From Arachis hypogaea (Eukaryota > Streptophyta > Magnoliopsida > Fabales > Fabaceae), in contig NC_092041.1 of the NCBI RefSeq assembly GCF_003086295.3, forward strand, positions 100,217,827 through 100,281,826: DNA of 64,000 bases. The letters run 5' to 3'. Both the position numbers and the translations under genes were made by a program. The notes beneath the pieces were generated by a model, which saw only the letters and a list, made by a program, of their open reading frames with translations, was not told where the DNA came from and made no database searches. Below are positions 46,041 to 57,678 of the stretch, in pieces. Each line of letters starts with the position of its first letter. Positions within the stretch are counted from its first letter, which is position 1.

Positions 46041-47580
46041 TGATAAATTCCGTTTTTAGGGTTTATCTTGTATAAATTTTGAGGGTCTTATCAATGGTCT
46101 TTCACACTTATTCATATAAAAATGCATGATTTTGTGTTCCTTTCCCAATTTTGCTTCATGGATGGAAATATGCTTCTTTTACACTAAATTATATATATTT
46201 TAATCCTCCTCTATTACCATTCGATGCCGTGATCTGTTTGTCAAGTGATTTCAGAGCTTATAAGGCAGGGATGGCTTAGAAGAGAGGGAGGAAGCATGCA
46301 TAAAGGAAAAGAGCATGAAAAATGGAGCTTTGGAGTTTTAAGCAGCAACGCGTACGCATACCTTGCGCGTACGCGTGGATGGCGCTACCAAGATCGGCGC
46401 GAAGAAGCCAAAGCCAGAAGCCAGCGCATTTGCACAGCTAAGCCAGAACTTCATGGACGCGCAGGCACGCTTGACGCATGCGCGTGGATCGTGAAGCTCC
46501 AGGGACGCGTACGTGTGTTGTGCGCGTATGCGTCGATACCGCACGTGACTTTTAAAGAGAAAACGTGACCAGCAATTTTAGGACAGTTACAGACCCTGTT
46601 TGGAGCAGAATTCTGGCAGGAAAAAGCATAAAAAGACCAAGGATTGAGGGATCCACATCCATTCACTCAATTTTACACACATTTTCTAGATATTTTGGAA
46701 AGTTAGTTACATTTTGTAGAGAGAGAAGCTCTCTCCAACTTCTCTCTAGGATTTTGCTCTTTCCATTTCAATTTCTCTTGGATTCCTTTGGTGAGATCAA
46801 TTGCTAATTCACTTTTACTTTGATTCAAGTTATAGATCTACTCTCCTACTCTCAATTAGTGTTCTTTTGATTCATTCATTTTGGATCTTAGATTTGTGAC
46901 TTTGTTACTTTGATTTTGATCAATGAAGTAAGGAATTTCATTCAATTGTTTGATTGTTGATGCTTGCTTGAGTTAGATTGCTTGAATTCAATTTCTTTTC
47001 TTAATTTCATAATGTCTCTTACCATTGCTCACCAATTGTTTGAGAAAATGACAACCCTAGCTATGGAGTAGGTTCTTCTTTCTTGGCTTAGGGGTTGAGT
47101 TGTTGGAAACACTTGAATAGTTAATATCAATTGTTGACTATCAATTGAGAAGTGTTAATTGACTTGTAGGCCACTAGAGCTAGACTTTCTTAGGACTTGT
47201 GACTCAAGTTGATTACTTTCACTTGACTTCCCTCCATGATTAGAGGTCAACTAAGTGAAGCAATGATTGATTGTTGTAGCAATTGATGAAAGCTATAATG
47301 ATGGAACTTCTAATGCTCACCCTTAGCCAAGGCTTTTATCTTGATTAATTATTAATTCATTATTATTAGCTTAAATTCTTACACCAAACTCTTAAAACCA
47401 CAAAAGATTCCTAATCAATGATGTGCATTCTAAGGCAATTCCTAGGGAGGACGACTTGGGACTAATACTCTCGGTTATAGATTTTAGAATAGTTTGATGT
47501 GAAATTTGCGTGTCGGTTAGACTATACTCACGATTGGATTTATTGATAATTTCTATGCCGGCATAAAAATCTCATCATCA
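46041..47580 (+). repeat. 3' LTR of the Athila-like element
   Basis: Follows a purine-rich tract, begins TGATAAATTCCG and ends ATCATCA, giving the TG...CA form. The next bases (ATTAG) are the first of the copia gag and would be the TSD, but the other end of the element is missing, so this cannot be tested within the window. Confidence 0.68.
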
Positions 47581-49865
47581 ATTAGCCTTCTTAATCTCCT
47601 AGCAAAAAAGACAACTTCATCATCTGAAAAACTATAATTGGATTCATCATTCAATGATTCAACTTTTGATTTTAGGGCCACTCCTTTCTTTTTCGTGTCT
47701 TAGCTAGTGTGTGTGATTTCATATGCTAGATGTTTGCCTCTCAACTTATCATAGGTTAAAGGACTTAGGTTGTTGCTCTCGGCTAGGACAATAGCTTTTG
47801 TTTTTCATTCTTATGTAAGGCTTCTAAGGACTTTTCTCACAAGGATTTGTTTAGTGTGGGTCACGCCTATAGCATCCAAGCTGTTTATGATGATTGAGAA
47901 TCTCTCAAAATATTTCATGGAAAATATTTCATATTCTTTTCACAGCATATCAATCCTTGTTTCTTTGACTTATTTGATACCTTCAGGTGTAACTTGGAGT
48001 TTATCCCAAATCTCTTTTGCTATCTTGTATTTAGATACCTTCCTATATTCCTCGAAACTAATAGCACAGTACATCAAGTTGATAGCTTTGGCATTTAACT
48101 CGACTTTCTTCTTTTCTTCATCATTCCATTCGCCTTCTTTCTTTGGAGTCACCACTCCATCAACACTTGTCTTGGTTGGCACTTTAGGACTACTCACAAT
48201 AATTTTTCATATGTTGTAGTCAATAGATTAAACAAAGATCCTCATTCTTTCTTTTCAATAAACATAATTTGTCCCATGAAAGAAAGCAGGACTATTGTTT
48301 AACTGACCCTCTGTTAGAGTGTAGGCCACAGTGTTTGCACTCAAGTTGTTAGCCATTGGACTTTTCTTCCAAGCTGTGAAGCTTGAATCTTGAGACCTAG
48401 CTCTTGATACAAATTAAAAGTTCTTGTTGGCATAGAGAAGGGGGTTGAATCTATGTCCTTCTACGAGATGGATTATGCAGAGACAATTTCATTTTGTATC
48501 ATAAATCATGAAAAACAGAATCAGTGCAGGAAAGAAGAAGATGACACAACCATGTATCTTGGTTCAGTTGTCTCGTGTAATGCAACCTACATCTAGTCTT
48601 CATCACAACATCAGTGGAATTTTCACTATCATATCAAATATTACATACACCAATTTCCTAGAATTCAACCTGATTCTATCTGAGACAAATCAAGCTTCTA
48701 CCTAAACTTGACTTGACTAGAAAACTTCCTAGGCTCTTAACATTCTAAGTGCTTACCCAACTTAGCAAAGGATACAACTCAGACATCAGAAACAAAACAG
48801 AGATACAATCAAAGGAGATTTGAAATAAATCTTGGCTTTTCTCTCCAAGTTCCTCTCTTTACCTTTTCTCTCAATGGCTGTTTTTTAATGCCTCTCTTTT
48901 ATTCCTTTTACCATTGAATAGAAACAAAGAAAGACATAACATACAAATAGAGTACTTAAAGATAAACTATGAAGGAGATGATGATTTACAGCTCAAATTC
49001 TATATGTTGAACCCAAATTCTGAACTCTCAAATATAGCTATTCATCTTGGCGGAATGCTCCCTTTAGTATAGGTGTAATGCTTCCAAAACTTCAAACTTA
49101 GATTTGTGAGGTTTCTCTATTCTCTTCTCTCTAGTTTTCTCTCCTTGAACAAAAGTGAAGATTGTTTTTCTTTTTGTATGAACTCTGTTTCCTCAACTAG
49201 GGCTTGTTCATAAGGTCAACTTCTTAAATCTTGAGATGTTTAAAATTTCTCTTTCTTTTTCTTCCATTATTCCAAAAAATCAAGGATTAAAAATCAATGT
49301 TAAGCACGATAGCAGAGGAAAGAGTAGTGGCAATTAACTTTCTCAGAGAACTTGACAAAATCTAAGCCCTTAATCTTGTACTTTGTCCTCAAGTTTCATC
49401 ATCAACCATTGAGTTACAACAGAGCAAGATAGCCACCAGCCCACCACTTTCTTCAGCTTACTCAAAATAGTGGTGCAGAGGGAAGGAAAAAATAGTAAGC
49501 AATTGACTTGCATGTAAATGAAAACAAATTACCTTTAACCTTTCTGATTGTGCTTAACTTGCTTTTGTTGATCTTAATTTGACAGGGCTTCCTTGATTTG
49601 TTTTCCCTTTCTTCCTCTTTGGTGTTAGAATGAAAAAGTAAAACTCCCTTTCTTCTTTGTGATTTATTCGAAGTGAACTTAGCAGAAGCTTAGGGTTGCT
49701 TTCCCTTTGACTTGATTGGCATTGGGCTGGGTTGTGGTTTCAATTTCAATTTAGCCATCTTGAGATCGCTTTGCTTTTGCATTTGGGCTGCATATTTAAC
49801 ATGGGCCTGCAATACTAAGTCATTTCATCAACTTCAATTGGCCTTTTAACCCAAACAACACTATG
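47581..49865 (-). mobile_element. 5' end of a copia element: LTR, primer-binding site and gag
   Basis: On the minus strand the LTR (about 49860-48425, TGTTGTTTGGG...GCCAACA) is followed by a primer-binding-like TTGTATCAAGAGC (48413-48400), and ATG 48356 opens gag (MANNLSANTVAYTLTEGQ). The best conserved part (48197-47970) has EGEWNDEEKKKVELNAKAIN and FEEYRKVSKYKIAKEIWDKL, the UBN2-type copia gag. It then carries stops and ends at 47581 with the FSDDEVVFFARRLRRL block, where the Athila-like LTR begins. The 3' LTR and pol are not in the window. Confidence 0.78.
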
Positions 49866-50562
49866 TTTGTCATCACCAAAATGTTATTATTTGTTTGCTA
49901 AACTTAATATTTTGTAAATCCTTTCTTTACTGTTGCAGAAGCATATTCGAAACATGAAAGGTTGAAAATATTTTCTCTAACATAATTTTATCAGTAATAA
50001 TTTTCCCACACAATTTTAATTGTGAGGTTGTTTTGAACATTGTGAAATTATATTTATCGATGAATTTAAAATCTTGTAACCGCAAATATAACCATTCATA
50101 TCGGGCATTTGAAAGAATCATCGGGTTTTGGTGATAATACCTTTTTGTAGGTTCTTTCATAGTTTTGCTGAATTTTTTATAGTAAGATATTCATTTTTCA
50201 ATCTTTTGTCAAGATGACGACAAAGAAAAATCATTGTCGTAACGCGATATTTTCACGTTGTATTATTGTTTGTCTTAATGGCATTATGAAGACCCATTGA
50301 GTCAAGGTAAATTTTATCATCTACAATATTCGTGTTAATAACATGTTGTGAAATTAAGATGGATAGATAAAAATAGAGCTAGAAAATTATAGGAGAGAGT
50401 AAGAGAACTTTGTTATTAATTTTCAATGTGTCACTCAATATATCATAACACATTCACACAAATATTTCATACACAATATTCTTCTCAAAGGAATTAAAAT
50501 GCTACTTGAGATAAGTAGTTATGTGTGTTCTCTTCTATGTGTTATTCTTAGTGTGTCGAAAC
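49866..50562 (-). pseudogene. Second copia-type gag relic
   Basis: The minus strand from about 50235 to 49927 reads FLCRHLDKRLKNEYLTIKNS, a stop in place of Trp, then HQNPMILSNARYEWLYLRLQ and SQLKLCGKIITDKIMLEKIF: a copia UBN2 gag from a family different from the neighbour. There is a frameshift near 50150. Nothing else is recognised up to 50562. Confidence 0.68.
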
Positions 50563-52530
50563 CAATATTCTAAAAACCAGACTGGTCGTTAAACTGTTCT
50601 AGTTACTGGTTTATTGGTCTAATCAATTCAACTGTGGTCCAACTAGAAGAACTGATTTATAATAAAAATAATAAATAAAATATAAAAATACACTAAAATA
50701 TAATTATAGCCTAATATAAACCTTAAAATGTCATCCAAATTAAAGTAATACATCAACCAAAGTCTTATAGTCTCATTAAAATAGTTAATAACAATTATTT
50801 TTTAATAATTTTAGAACTCACAAAACTCCCAAAGAGGGATGTGAGATCTTACAACAATTATAGACATCCATAACAACTCCAACAACCTTAAAGCTAGCAA
50901 GACATATCATAACATTTTATCAAGACAACATCAATACATAAGAATAACAAATAACACCTCCAACTATCAGCCTATATAGGATAAAATACCATTATCAACT
51001 AATAGACAACCTGTATATCTCATTGCTTGAGATTATCTTTACTGAATAGATATCTTCTCTCCCTACACTCCTACCACCAAAGATTTTTAAAGAACTGGGT
51101 TTTATTTACGAATGCCTCATAGCTCGCTTCCTTCTTCAGGAAAACACCACTGTTATGAGCTTTTTAAGCACACTAAATAATTATAAAAAATCATATCATC
51201 CATTCCTCTTTCCTCAACTTATTCATAGTTACCTCCATCCAATATTCAAAGCACTCCTTCGAACATTGTGGCATGCCAAAGACTTCACACCTTTGAAGAA
51301 TAGCTCCCCAATTAACACTTAGTTTTCCATCATTCATTTTAATTAGTTTAAAATAAGATACAACTTAACAAAATTCAACTAAAAATTCAGTAAATAAATA
51401 TCTCAAAACTCAGCAGAATCATCAAATAAAAATTAAATAAATTAATATATTAAAAATCAGAAAAATCATCAATAATACATCATAAGCATATTCAAAACAA
51501 AACAAAGAAAAAATAATGTAATACAAGTACAACAAATTGAACATTAAAGAGGATAAAGGGGAGGCCTTACCTTACTTGAACTGGCAGCAAAGGGGAGGAG
51601 AAGAACAACAATGAGCCAGAGACCAAAGAGGTAGAGATGCAGTCACACTGTCGCAGAGAATTAGAGTGGTAGAGAAACTTGTAGTCGCAGAGCCAGAGAA
51701 CTAGAGAAGCAGAGTGTCTCGTACTCGCAAAGTCATGCTCATGCTGTCCAACCACCACTAGTCTAATTTGACAACACTGGCGGCAAGCCTCACGATGACA
51801 CTCCAACTTGAAAATTTTGGTCAAGCAAAATTCAAATTTCAGAGGGATAGAGTCAGAGATTGAGAATTGAGAGAGGGAGAGAACTAAGATAGAGAAGAGA
51901 AGAGGGAGGCAGAGAGAGACAGAGAGAAGACAAGAGAATAGCATATATGGCGCGCAATGATGGCGACGATTGGAGAGAGAGGTTGCAGTGACTGACGGGC
52001 AGTGAGGGCGACGAATAGAGATGGAGGCAGCAACGAGATGATGCAGCAACGCAAAGGGGTCAGCAGGTGATGAGATGGAGGCCGGTGAGAGGTGACGACA
52101 GAGAAGGTTAAGGCTTTGAGACCTGCCTATGCCGTATTTGAGTGCTGTGAGTATGGAAGACTAGGTTGGGGAAGGGGGCCGAGTGGTGTGGCTCCGAGAT
52201 GAAGGCCGATGACAGAGAGGGTTGACGAAAGCTTTGCCTCTGCCATGTGTTGAGTGTTGTGAGTGTGAGAGAGTAAGGTTGCGGAGGGATCTTCGGACAT
52301 GAGAAAAGAAGACCAACTTGCGTTTGAAAATTTTCTTTATCTTTAAAAAGAACTATGCGAGGTCGTTTTTTGAAAATTGACCGAGTCCTGGTTTGGTTCG
52401 ATCAGCCAATTTAGCGGTTCTCAAACAATTTTTAATTTAGTAGTTTGTTTGTTGGACCGAATCGTAACTACTTTTAGTTCCCAGTTGGATCGGTCCAACT
52501 GACCGGTCCAATCTAATTTTCAAAATTATG
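50563..52530. mobile_element. hAT-like non-autonomous element of about 1.97 kb
   Basis: The left end CAATATTCTAAAAACCAGACTGGTC and the right end (inverse CATAATTTTGAAAATTAGATTGG) are similar, and both are followed by GGTTC/GGTCC-rich subterminal motifs. The 8-bp flanks GTCGAAAC and GTAAAAAT agree only partly. The interior is AT-rich, then GA-rich (51560-52310). The open frame at 52049-51567 (-) is a product of that composition. No transposase was found. Confidence 0.5.
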
Positions 52531-52795
52531 GTAAAAATCTTTTTTTAGGATTTTTATAAATAAAAATTTTGAATTAATTAATAATAGAAAATTATTTATT
52601 TTTCTAATCCACTTACTAATTAGTTTAAACACATTATAAAAAATTATGTCCTATTAATTGTTAAAGTTTCATACTCTATTATATATGATAATGCTTCATT
52701 ATACTACGACGACGATAACAACAACAATATTAATATTACTAATTTTATAACAACTAAAATCATATTTTGAAATATAATTGTTTTGCAATCGAAGC

Positions 52796-53418
52796 TCACC
52801 AATTAGGAGTGAAAATAGAACAAGCCGAAGCGAGCTTTAGTTTTGACGAGTCTGACCTATGTTATAAATAAATAGTTTAAGTCTAGGACATTTATTTTTC
52901 ATAAACTTTTTTTTCGAGTCGAGTTCGACCTGTTTAAAACCCGACAAGTTCGTAGTCTATTTAAAAAGCCTGTTTCGTGAATTATAAATCAAAATAATAA
53001 ACTTAAAAATTCTAAGTGGACATTAAATATATTACAACATTTATAATTCATAATTTTTAAAGCATAATTCATTTATATATCAATTGTTAGTAATATATTA
53101 TAACCATACCATTCATAAACTTTTTCTTTAAACAAAAAATATAATCTTGACTAATCTTGAGGGTTATTTTTTTGTTTTGTTTATATTTAATACAAATGAA
53201 TAATTAAAAGTCTAAATTAAAAATATTTTATTTTTTAAAAAAAATTATTTAATAAACTGACCCAGCCAATGTAATAGATTTTTTTAAAGCATATAATCTG
53301 ACACGTTTAACTAATAGATTTTACCAAAAACACAAATTTTATCAATTTTAATAAAACGAATGAAGGTGAGTCGAACTTAAAATAAGTTAGCCCAGCCCAC
53401 GCTCACCCTATCGCCAAT
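52796..53418. mobile_element. hAT-like element, TSD TCACCAAT/TCGCCAAT
   Basis: 607 bp (52804-53410) between the 8-mers TCACCAAT and TCGCCAAT (one mismatch). Its ends are TAGGAGTGAAAATAG and the inverse of TAGGGTGAGCGTGGG, typical hAT termini. No coding capacity. Confidence 0.72.
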
Positions 53419-53535
53419 TAATGGGGTAGCCTGGTCAAACTCCGCGAGAATGCCGCACGGGTCAGCGAAGATGCCAAACTTTGCCTGCCTTCTGTGCCAT
53501 TCTCCAATTCTCTAATGAAGAGAGTCACAGAGATA

Positions 53536-54559
53536 GACTTACTCAAGGACGGATCTACCTTTAACCATACAGGGGCAAGTGTTCCTATTAAATTTTTATA
53601 AAACTTCATGTAAAATATATATAAAAAATATATTTGTCCCCACTCAAAAAATAAATTTGACCTCACTAATTTCTTTTAGTTGGTTCACACGCTTCTCATT
53701 GTATAGAAATGGAAAAAAATATGAAATATAAATATTAATCAATAATAAATATATAAAAACACCAATAAAACACATCAATTCAATTTTAGTAAATAAATTT
53801 ATTATTATTAAAAGTTAATACACTGTAGCAATGTTAAAATAAAATTATTTTTTATTTGTTAATTTAGTGCTTAACAAATTAAATAAATATAATGAAGAAC
53901 CAAAATTTGACTTCATTAAATATTTTTTATTATAAAAAATAAAAAATTTATCCATAAAAAATATATTTAGTTTGCTTAATATTAATAAAAAGTTAATATC
54001 TAAATTATTTGAATATTTAAAAATAATTTTAGATTTTTGGTATATTTATGTAAATAAATATTATTAAAGAATTTTTTTATAAATTGCCTATATCAAAATT
54101 TGAAGCAAAATTTTAAAATTTAATCAATGAAAGACTAAAAAAAAGATTGAAAATAAAACAAAAAATGTTGTCTGAAATTAAATAGCTTAGTTTCTAAAAT
54201 AAAAAAATTACATAGACCCAAAAGAATATTATTTTTTATTGGTAATTTTTTAAATTAGTTTTAGGTTTGTCAGTAACCACATTATTTGAAAAAAACCTCT
54301 TCGACTATAAATATTATAAAAAGTCGATTTCGTAATTATATGGGAGATAAATTTTTAAATGATTGTTCAATAACATATATAAAAAGAAAAATATTTAATT
54401 GTATTGACAATTGAAAAAAATATAAAACTTATTTAACTTATTATTTTAGTGTTTAAATTTATATTTTATCATAATAAAATATAATTATAAAAATTATTAT
54501 CATATTACATATACATTGTTCTACTGACAAAATTTTCTAGATTCGTCACTGAACTTACT
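53536..54559. mobile_element. hAT-like element, TSD GACTTACT/AACTTACT
   Basis: 1008 bp (53544-54551). The left end CAAGGACGGATCTAC and the right end (inverse CAGTGACGAATCTAG) are inverted copies. The flanking 8-mers differ at one position. The interior is AT-rich and non-coding. Confidence 0.72.
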
Positions 54560-54699
54560 AGTAGCAAAAAGTAGCATACATAGGAATATTAATGAATTCA
54601 GATAGACTTCGAAGTATTGAAGTTAAAAATTTCTTCTTTGTCTCTCAAATTCACTCTTAGATTAATATCCATTTGATTATTGTATTTATGGATGGATAG

Positions 54700-55215
54700 A
54701 GTATTAAATTGCTCTCTTGTATAGTCTTGTATTTAAAATGTTTTATTTGAATCTAAAAAATTTTATTTAATTTTAATATAAATTTTTTCAAAATTAAAGT
54801 TAAATAATTAAAAGAATATTTTATATAATAACAATACAAGAATAAGGTTAATAATTTAAAAAATAAATACAAATTTCAAAGATACAAAATTAATTGTGAA
54901 TGCATTAATATATTTATTTATCATTTTTTTTAGTTTTATAGAAAATATTTTATTTAAATTATAAGAAGAATAATAAATAAATATATTAATACATCTACAG
55001 TTAATTTTATGCTTTTAGAACTTGTATTTATTCTTTATATTATCGACCTTATTTTTGTACTACTGCATGTAATATGTTTCATTAATTATTTAACTTTAAC
55101 CTCACAATGGGACTATATTAAAATTAAATAAAATTTTTTTAAATTTAAATAAAATATTTTAAATTTTAAAAACTAAAACAAAATTACATCCAAATGTAAA
55201 GGATTAATTTAATAT
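54700..55215. mobile_element. Large palindromic MITE-like element of about 510 bp
   Basis: The left half (about 54707-54935) and right half (about 54960-55210) are inverted copies: AATACAAGAATAAGGTTAATAAT...AAATACAAATTTCAAAGATACAAAATTAATTGTGAATGCATTAATATATTTATTTAT recurs in reverse at 54965-55075, and the outer arms (AAAATGTTTTATTTGAATC) pair as well. No certain TSD. Confidence 0.65.
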
Positions 55216-55492
55216 TTAAGGACCAATTATTCACAGATTTATATCCATGTCTTAATCGTATTTTCCATTTACAGTTTTCATTCACATATACAAATACTCG
55301 CATATCATTTGTTGACCTCTTTTTTTTTTTTGTGGGTATAGATTGGACCCTTATTTTTGTTCCGACATTCCATAGGCCTTTTTTTATATTGATCCATAGA
55401 TATGTAATGCATATAAATGGGTCAACAGTGGTGCAACTCTTGAGAATGAAAAAAAATACAATAAAAAAATAATTGGGTGTTAACTTATTAGT
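55216..55492. other. Spacer, no gene
   Basis: AT-rich DNA between the palindrome and the Pack-MULE; nothing recognised. Confidence 0.4.
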
Positions 55493-56839
55493 TGTTATTT
55501 AGAGTATATATCTATTTTAGTTTTTAAAAAATCTTAAATTAGACATTTTAGTTTTTAATTAAAATTAATTATTTGATTGGTCTTTAACAATTAATTCCGT
55601 CAGTCACTTAAATCCTTTACTCCGTTAATTCTAACAGAGGATAAAATAGTCCCTGACAACTCTAATAGGGGACAAAATGGTCTTTGATCTCCTCTGTTCG
55701 GAAACGACACTATTCTTTCCTAATTTTCATCATATCTCGCATAACATTAGCAATCTAACACTGTAACTTCAAACTACACAATGCACACTCTATAAATTTA
55801 ATGTTCACAAGAAAAAAATCCTCAACTTGTTCTCAATTTATTCATACTCAGGAAACTAATGCCTATGTCTCTCAACTAGTTATCGTCTTCGATGGATCCC
55901 ATGAATCTAGACAGCAAGTCTGATTTGTTAAGACCCGTCGTCATCGTTGCCATCTCCCTCCTCCTCTGCCCTATCATCTCCATGACCACATTGTCCACCA
56001 CTCCGATAGCTTCTTTCAGCTTCTTCTCCGAACCAATGTTCATTAATCGCTTCAGTTTCCGTATGAGCGGCAACGGCAACATTGTTCGTTGTACTGATAG
56101 CTTGGATGCGAGGTCGAAGATGTCTGCCAACTTGGACTCTGAAAAAGAAAGAATGAAGCACTTAGTGTCTATTTCAAGTGAGAATTTGCGTATGATGTCG
56201 AAGGAGAATCTTCTCATGATGTCCTAATGTCCAACAATCTATATTGCTTGCATGAGAGTGGAGAAATGCGTGTTCTTGGAGTAATTGTGGAACTTGGCCT
56301 TGAGGATGTCGTGGACGTGTCGGGGTTGGAGGTGATGTTATCGAAGACGTGGAAGGAGATGCTTTTGGTGGGTGAAGTGCAAAGGAGGTGGATGTACTAG
56401 TCACAAAGATTTAGGAAGTGCATGGTCTATGACATGTTGAGATAGGTGCGACATGTGTGATAATTACACCATGACTTAATCTTGGAGCTAAAGAGAAAGA
56501 AGAAAAAGATGGAAAAGAAGACTGTGAAGGTGAAGAAGGAGAGTATAAATGTTAAGGTTATGCAAAATATGATAAAAATTAGGAAAGAACAATGTTGTTT
56601 TCGAATAAAGGGGTCAGGGATTATTTTATCCCTTGTTAGAGTTGTCAGGGATCATTTTGTCCCCTATTAGAGTTGTCAGGGACGATTTTATCCTCCATTA
56701 GAGTTAACGGAGTAAAGGACCCAAATGACTGACGAAATTAATTATTAGGGACCAATCGAATAATTAATTTTAGTTAGAGACTAAAGTGTCCAATCTAAAA
56801 TTCTTTGAGGATCAAAATGGATATATACTCTGTTATTTA
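55493..56839. mobile_element. Pack-MULE-like element with captured P450 fragment, TSD TGTTATTTA
   Basis: The 9-mer TGTTATTTA lies at 55493-55501 and 56831-56839. The element (55502-56830, 1329 bp) begins GAGTATATATC and ends GATATATACTC. The inverted repeats continue inward for about 200 bp (left TTAGACATTTTAGTTTTTAATTA..., TTCCGTCAGTCA; right counterpart 56650-56830). A TCAGGGA(T/C)NATTTT(A/G)TCCC unit is repeated three times near 56625-56695. The interior holds part of a host gene. Long TIRs, a 9-bp TSD and host cargo fit a Pack-MULE. Confidence 0.88.
55846..56405 (-). pseudogene. Cytochrome P450 (CYP94-like) fragment captured by transposon
   Basis: Minus strand 56400-56230 reads TSPTKSISFHVFDNITSNPD and then, in a shifted frame, HDILKAKFHNYSKNTHFSTL. 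After an apparent deletion of roughly 60 codons, 56220-55876 is open for [53 protein letters not shown] and [17 protein letters not shown] replaces the Tyr that usually follows, and LRDIGISFL continues to about 55846. The order and wording match plant CYP94 fatty-acid / jasmonoyl-isoleucine hydroxylases. I-helix, ExxR and haem-Cys regions are absent, so it encodes no enzyme. Because it is antisense or sense to a real CYP94 gene depending on transcription, it could yield small RNAs (inference). Confidence 0.75.
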
Positions 56840-57009
56840 TATTCGTTTACATTTAAATTTTTTATTTTTTTTCACACGTTGTCCTAACCATACCTTAAAT
56901 CGTCCTCATCATGCTTTAAAATCATTTTAGTAATTTATGTTTTTTTGTCATTTTGCTTTTTCTCTATATAAATTGTCGAGAACAATTTCTTCAATTTAAG
57001 ACAGTCTCT

Positions 57010-57258
57010 AATATATTTAGGGTTGAAAGTGAGTCAAACCAACTTATGAACTAGCTCGAATTTGACTCATTTATAGTTTGATAAGCTGAATTTGTGGATT
57101 GGTGAGCTGAGCTTGAGTTTGAATTTGATCTTATAAATTAAATGAGTCGAGTTTGAATTTGGATAATAAGCTCAATTCATTAGCTCGTGAGCTGGCTTGA
57201 TTATATATATAATATTAAAAATATAGATTAAATACATATAAAATATGCGTATTAATAA

Positions 57259-57310
<52 letters not shown>

Positions 57311-57678
57311 AATAGTAATATATAATTATATATATATATATTAATGTTCTTAATTGTTTAAAAAATTATAGTCATTTTTTATATATAATTTTGATATAAG
57401 ATATAAATAAAAAATTTATAATTGATGGATAGATAGTATATTAAATTTATTTTTTAATATTTTTTAATATATAAGTTATAATTTATTGATATAGAATTAT
57501 AGATTATGTTCCTATTATTTGAGTCAGTTCGTGAGTTTCCGTTGAGCCAAACTTGAGCTTACAAAATAGGCTCGATTGTTAATGAGTTAAGCCATGAGTT
57601 AAACTTAATTTTCATGAATGAAGGTTGAATTTGGTCTAACTCAACTCAGTTCAACCCACTTCCAGCACTAAATGTATT
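57010..57678. mobile_element. hAT-like element, TSD AATATATT/AATGTATT
   Basis: 653 bp (57018-57670) with ends TAGGGTTGAAAGTGAGTC and the inverse of TAGTGCTGGAAGTGGGTT. The flanking 8-mers differ at one base. It contains a (TA)n array (about 57263-57306) and GAGCTTGAGTTTG-type subterminal motifs. No coding capacity. Confidence 0.75.

Larger units (their letters stand above)
42381..47580 (+). mobile_element. 3' half of an Athila-like Ty3/gypsy element
   Basis: It consists of a 5'-leader-like CT-rich region (42390-43259), a 416-aa ORF (43260-44510), a long untranslated stretch, a purine-rich tract (AAGTGTGGAGAGGT, 46027-46040) and an LTR-like region of 1540 bp (46041-47580). The LTR-like region starts TGATAAATTCC and ends CATCATCA. 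The 5' LTR, gag and pol are absent. The LTR includes a GC-rich block with ACGCGTACGC palindromes (46340-46550). The left border lies within 42381-42410 and is not exact. Confidence 0.72.

Noticed and set aside
51567..52049. 160-aa minus-strand frame
   Set aside because: Ser/Leu/His-rich product of a GA-rich transposon interior; no start context or domain.
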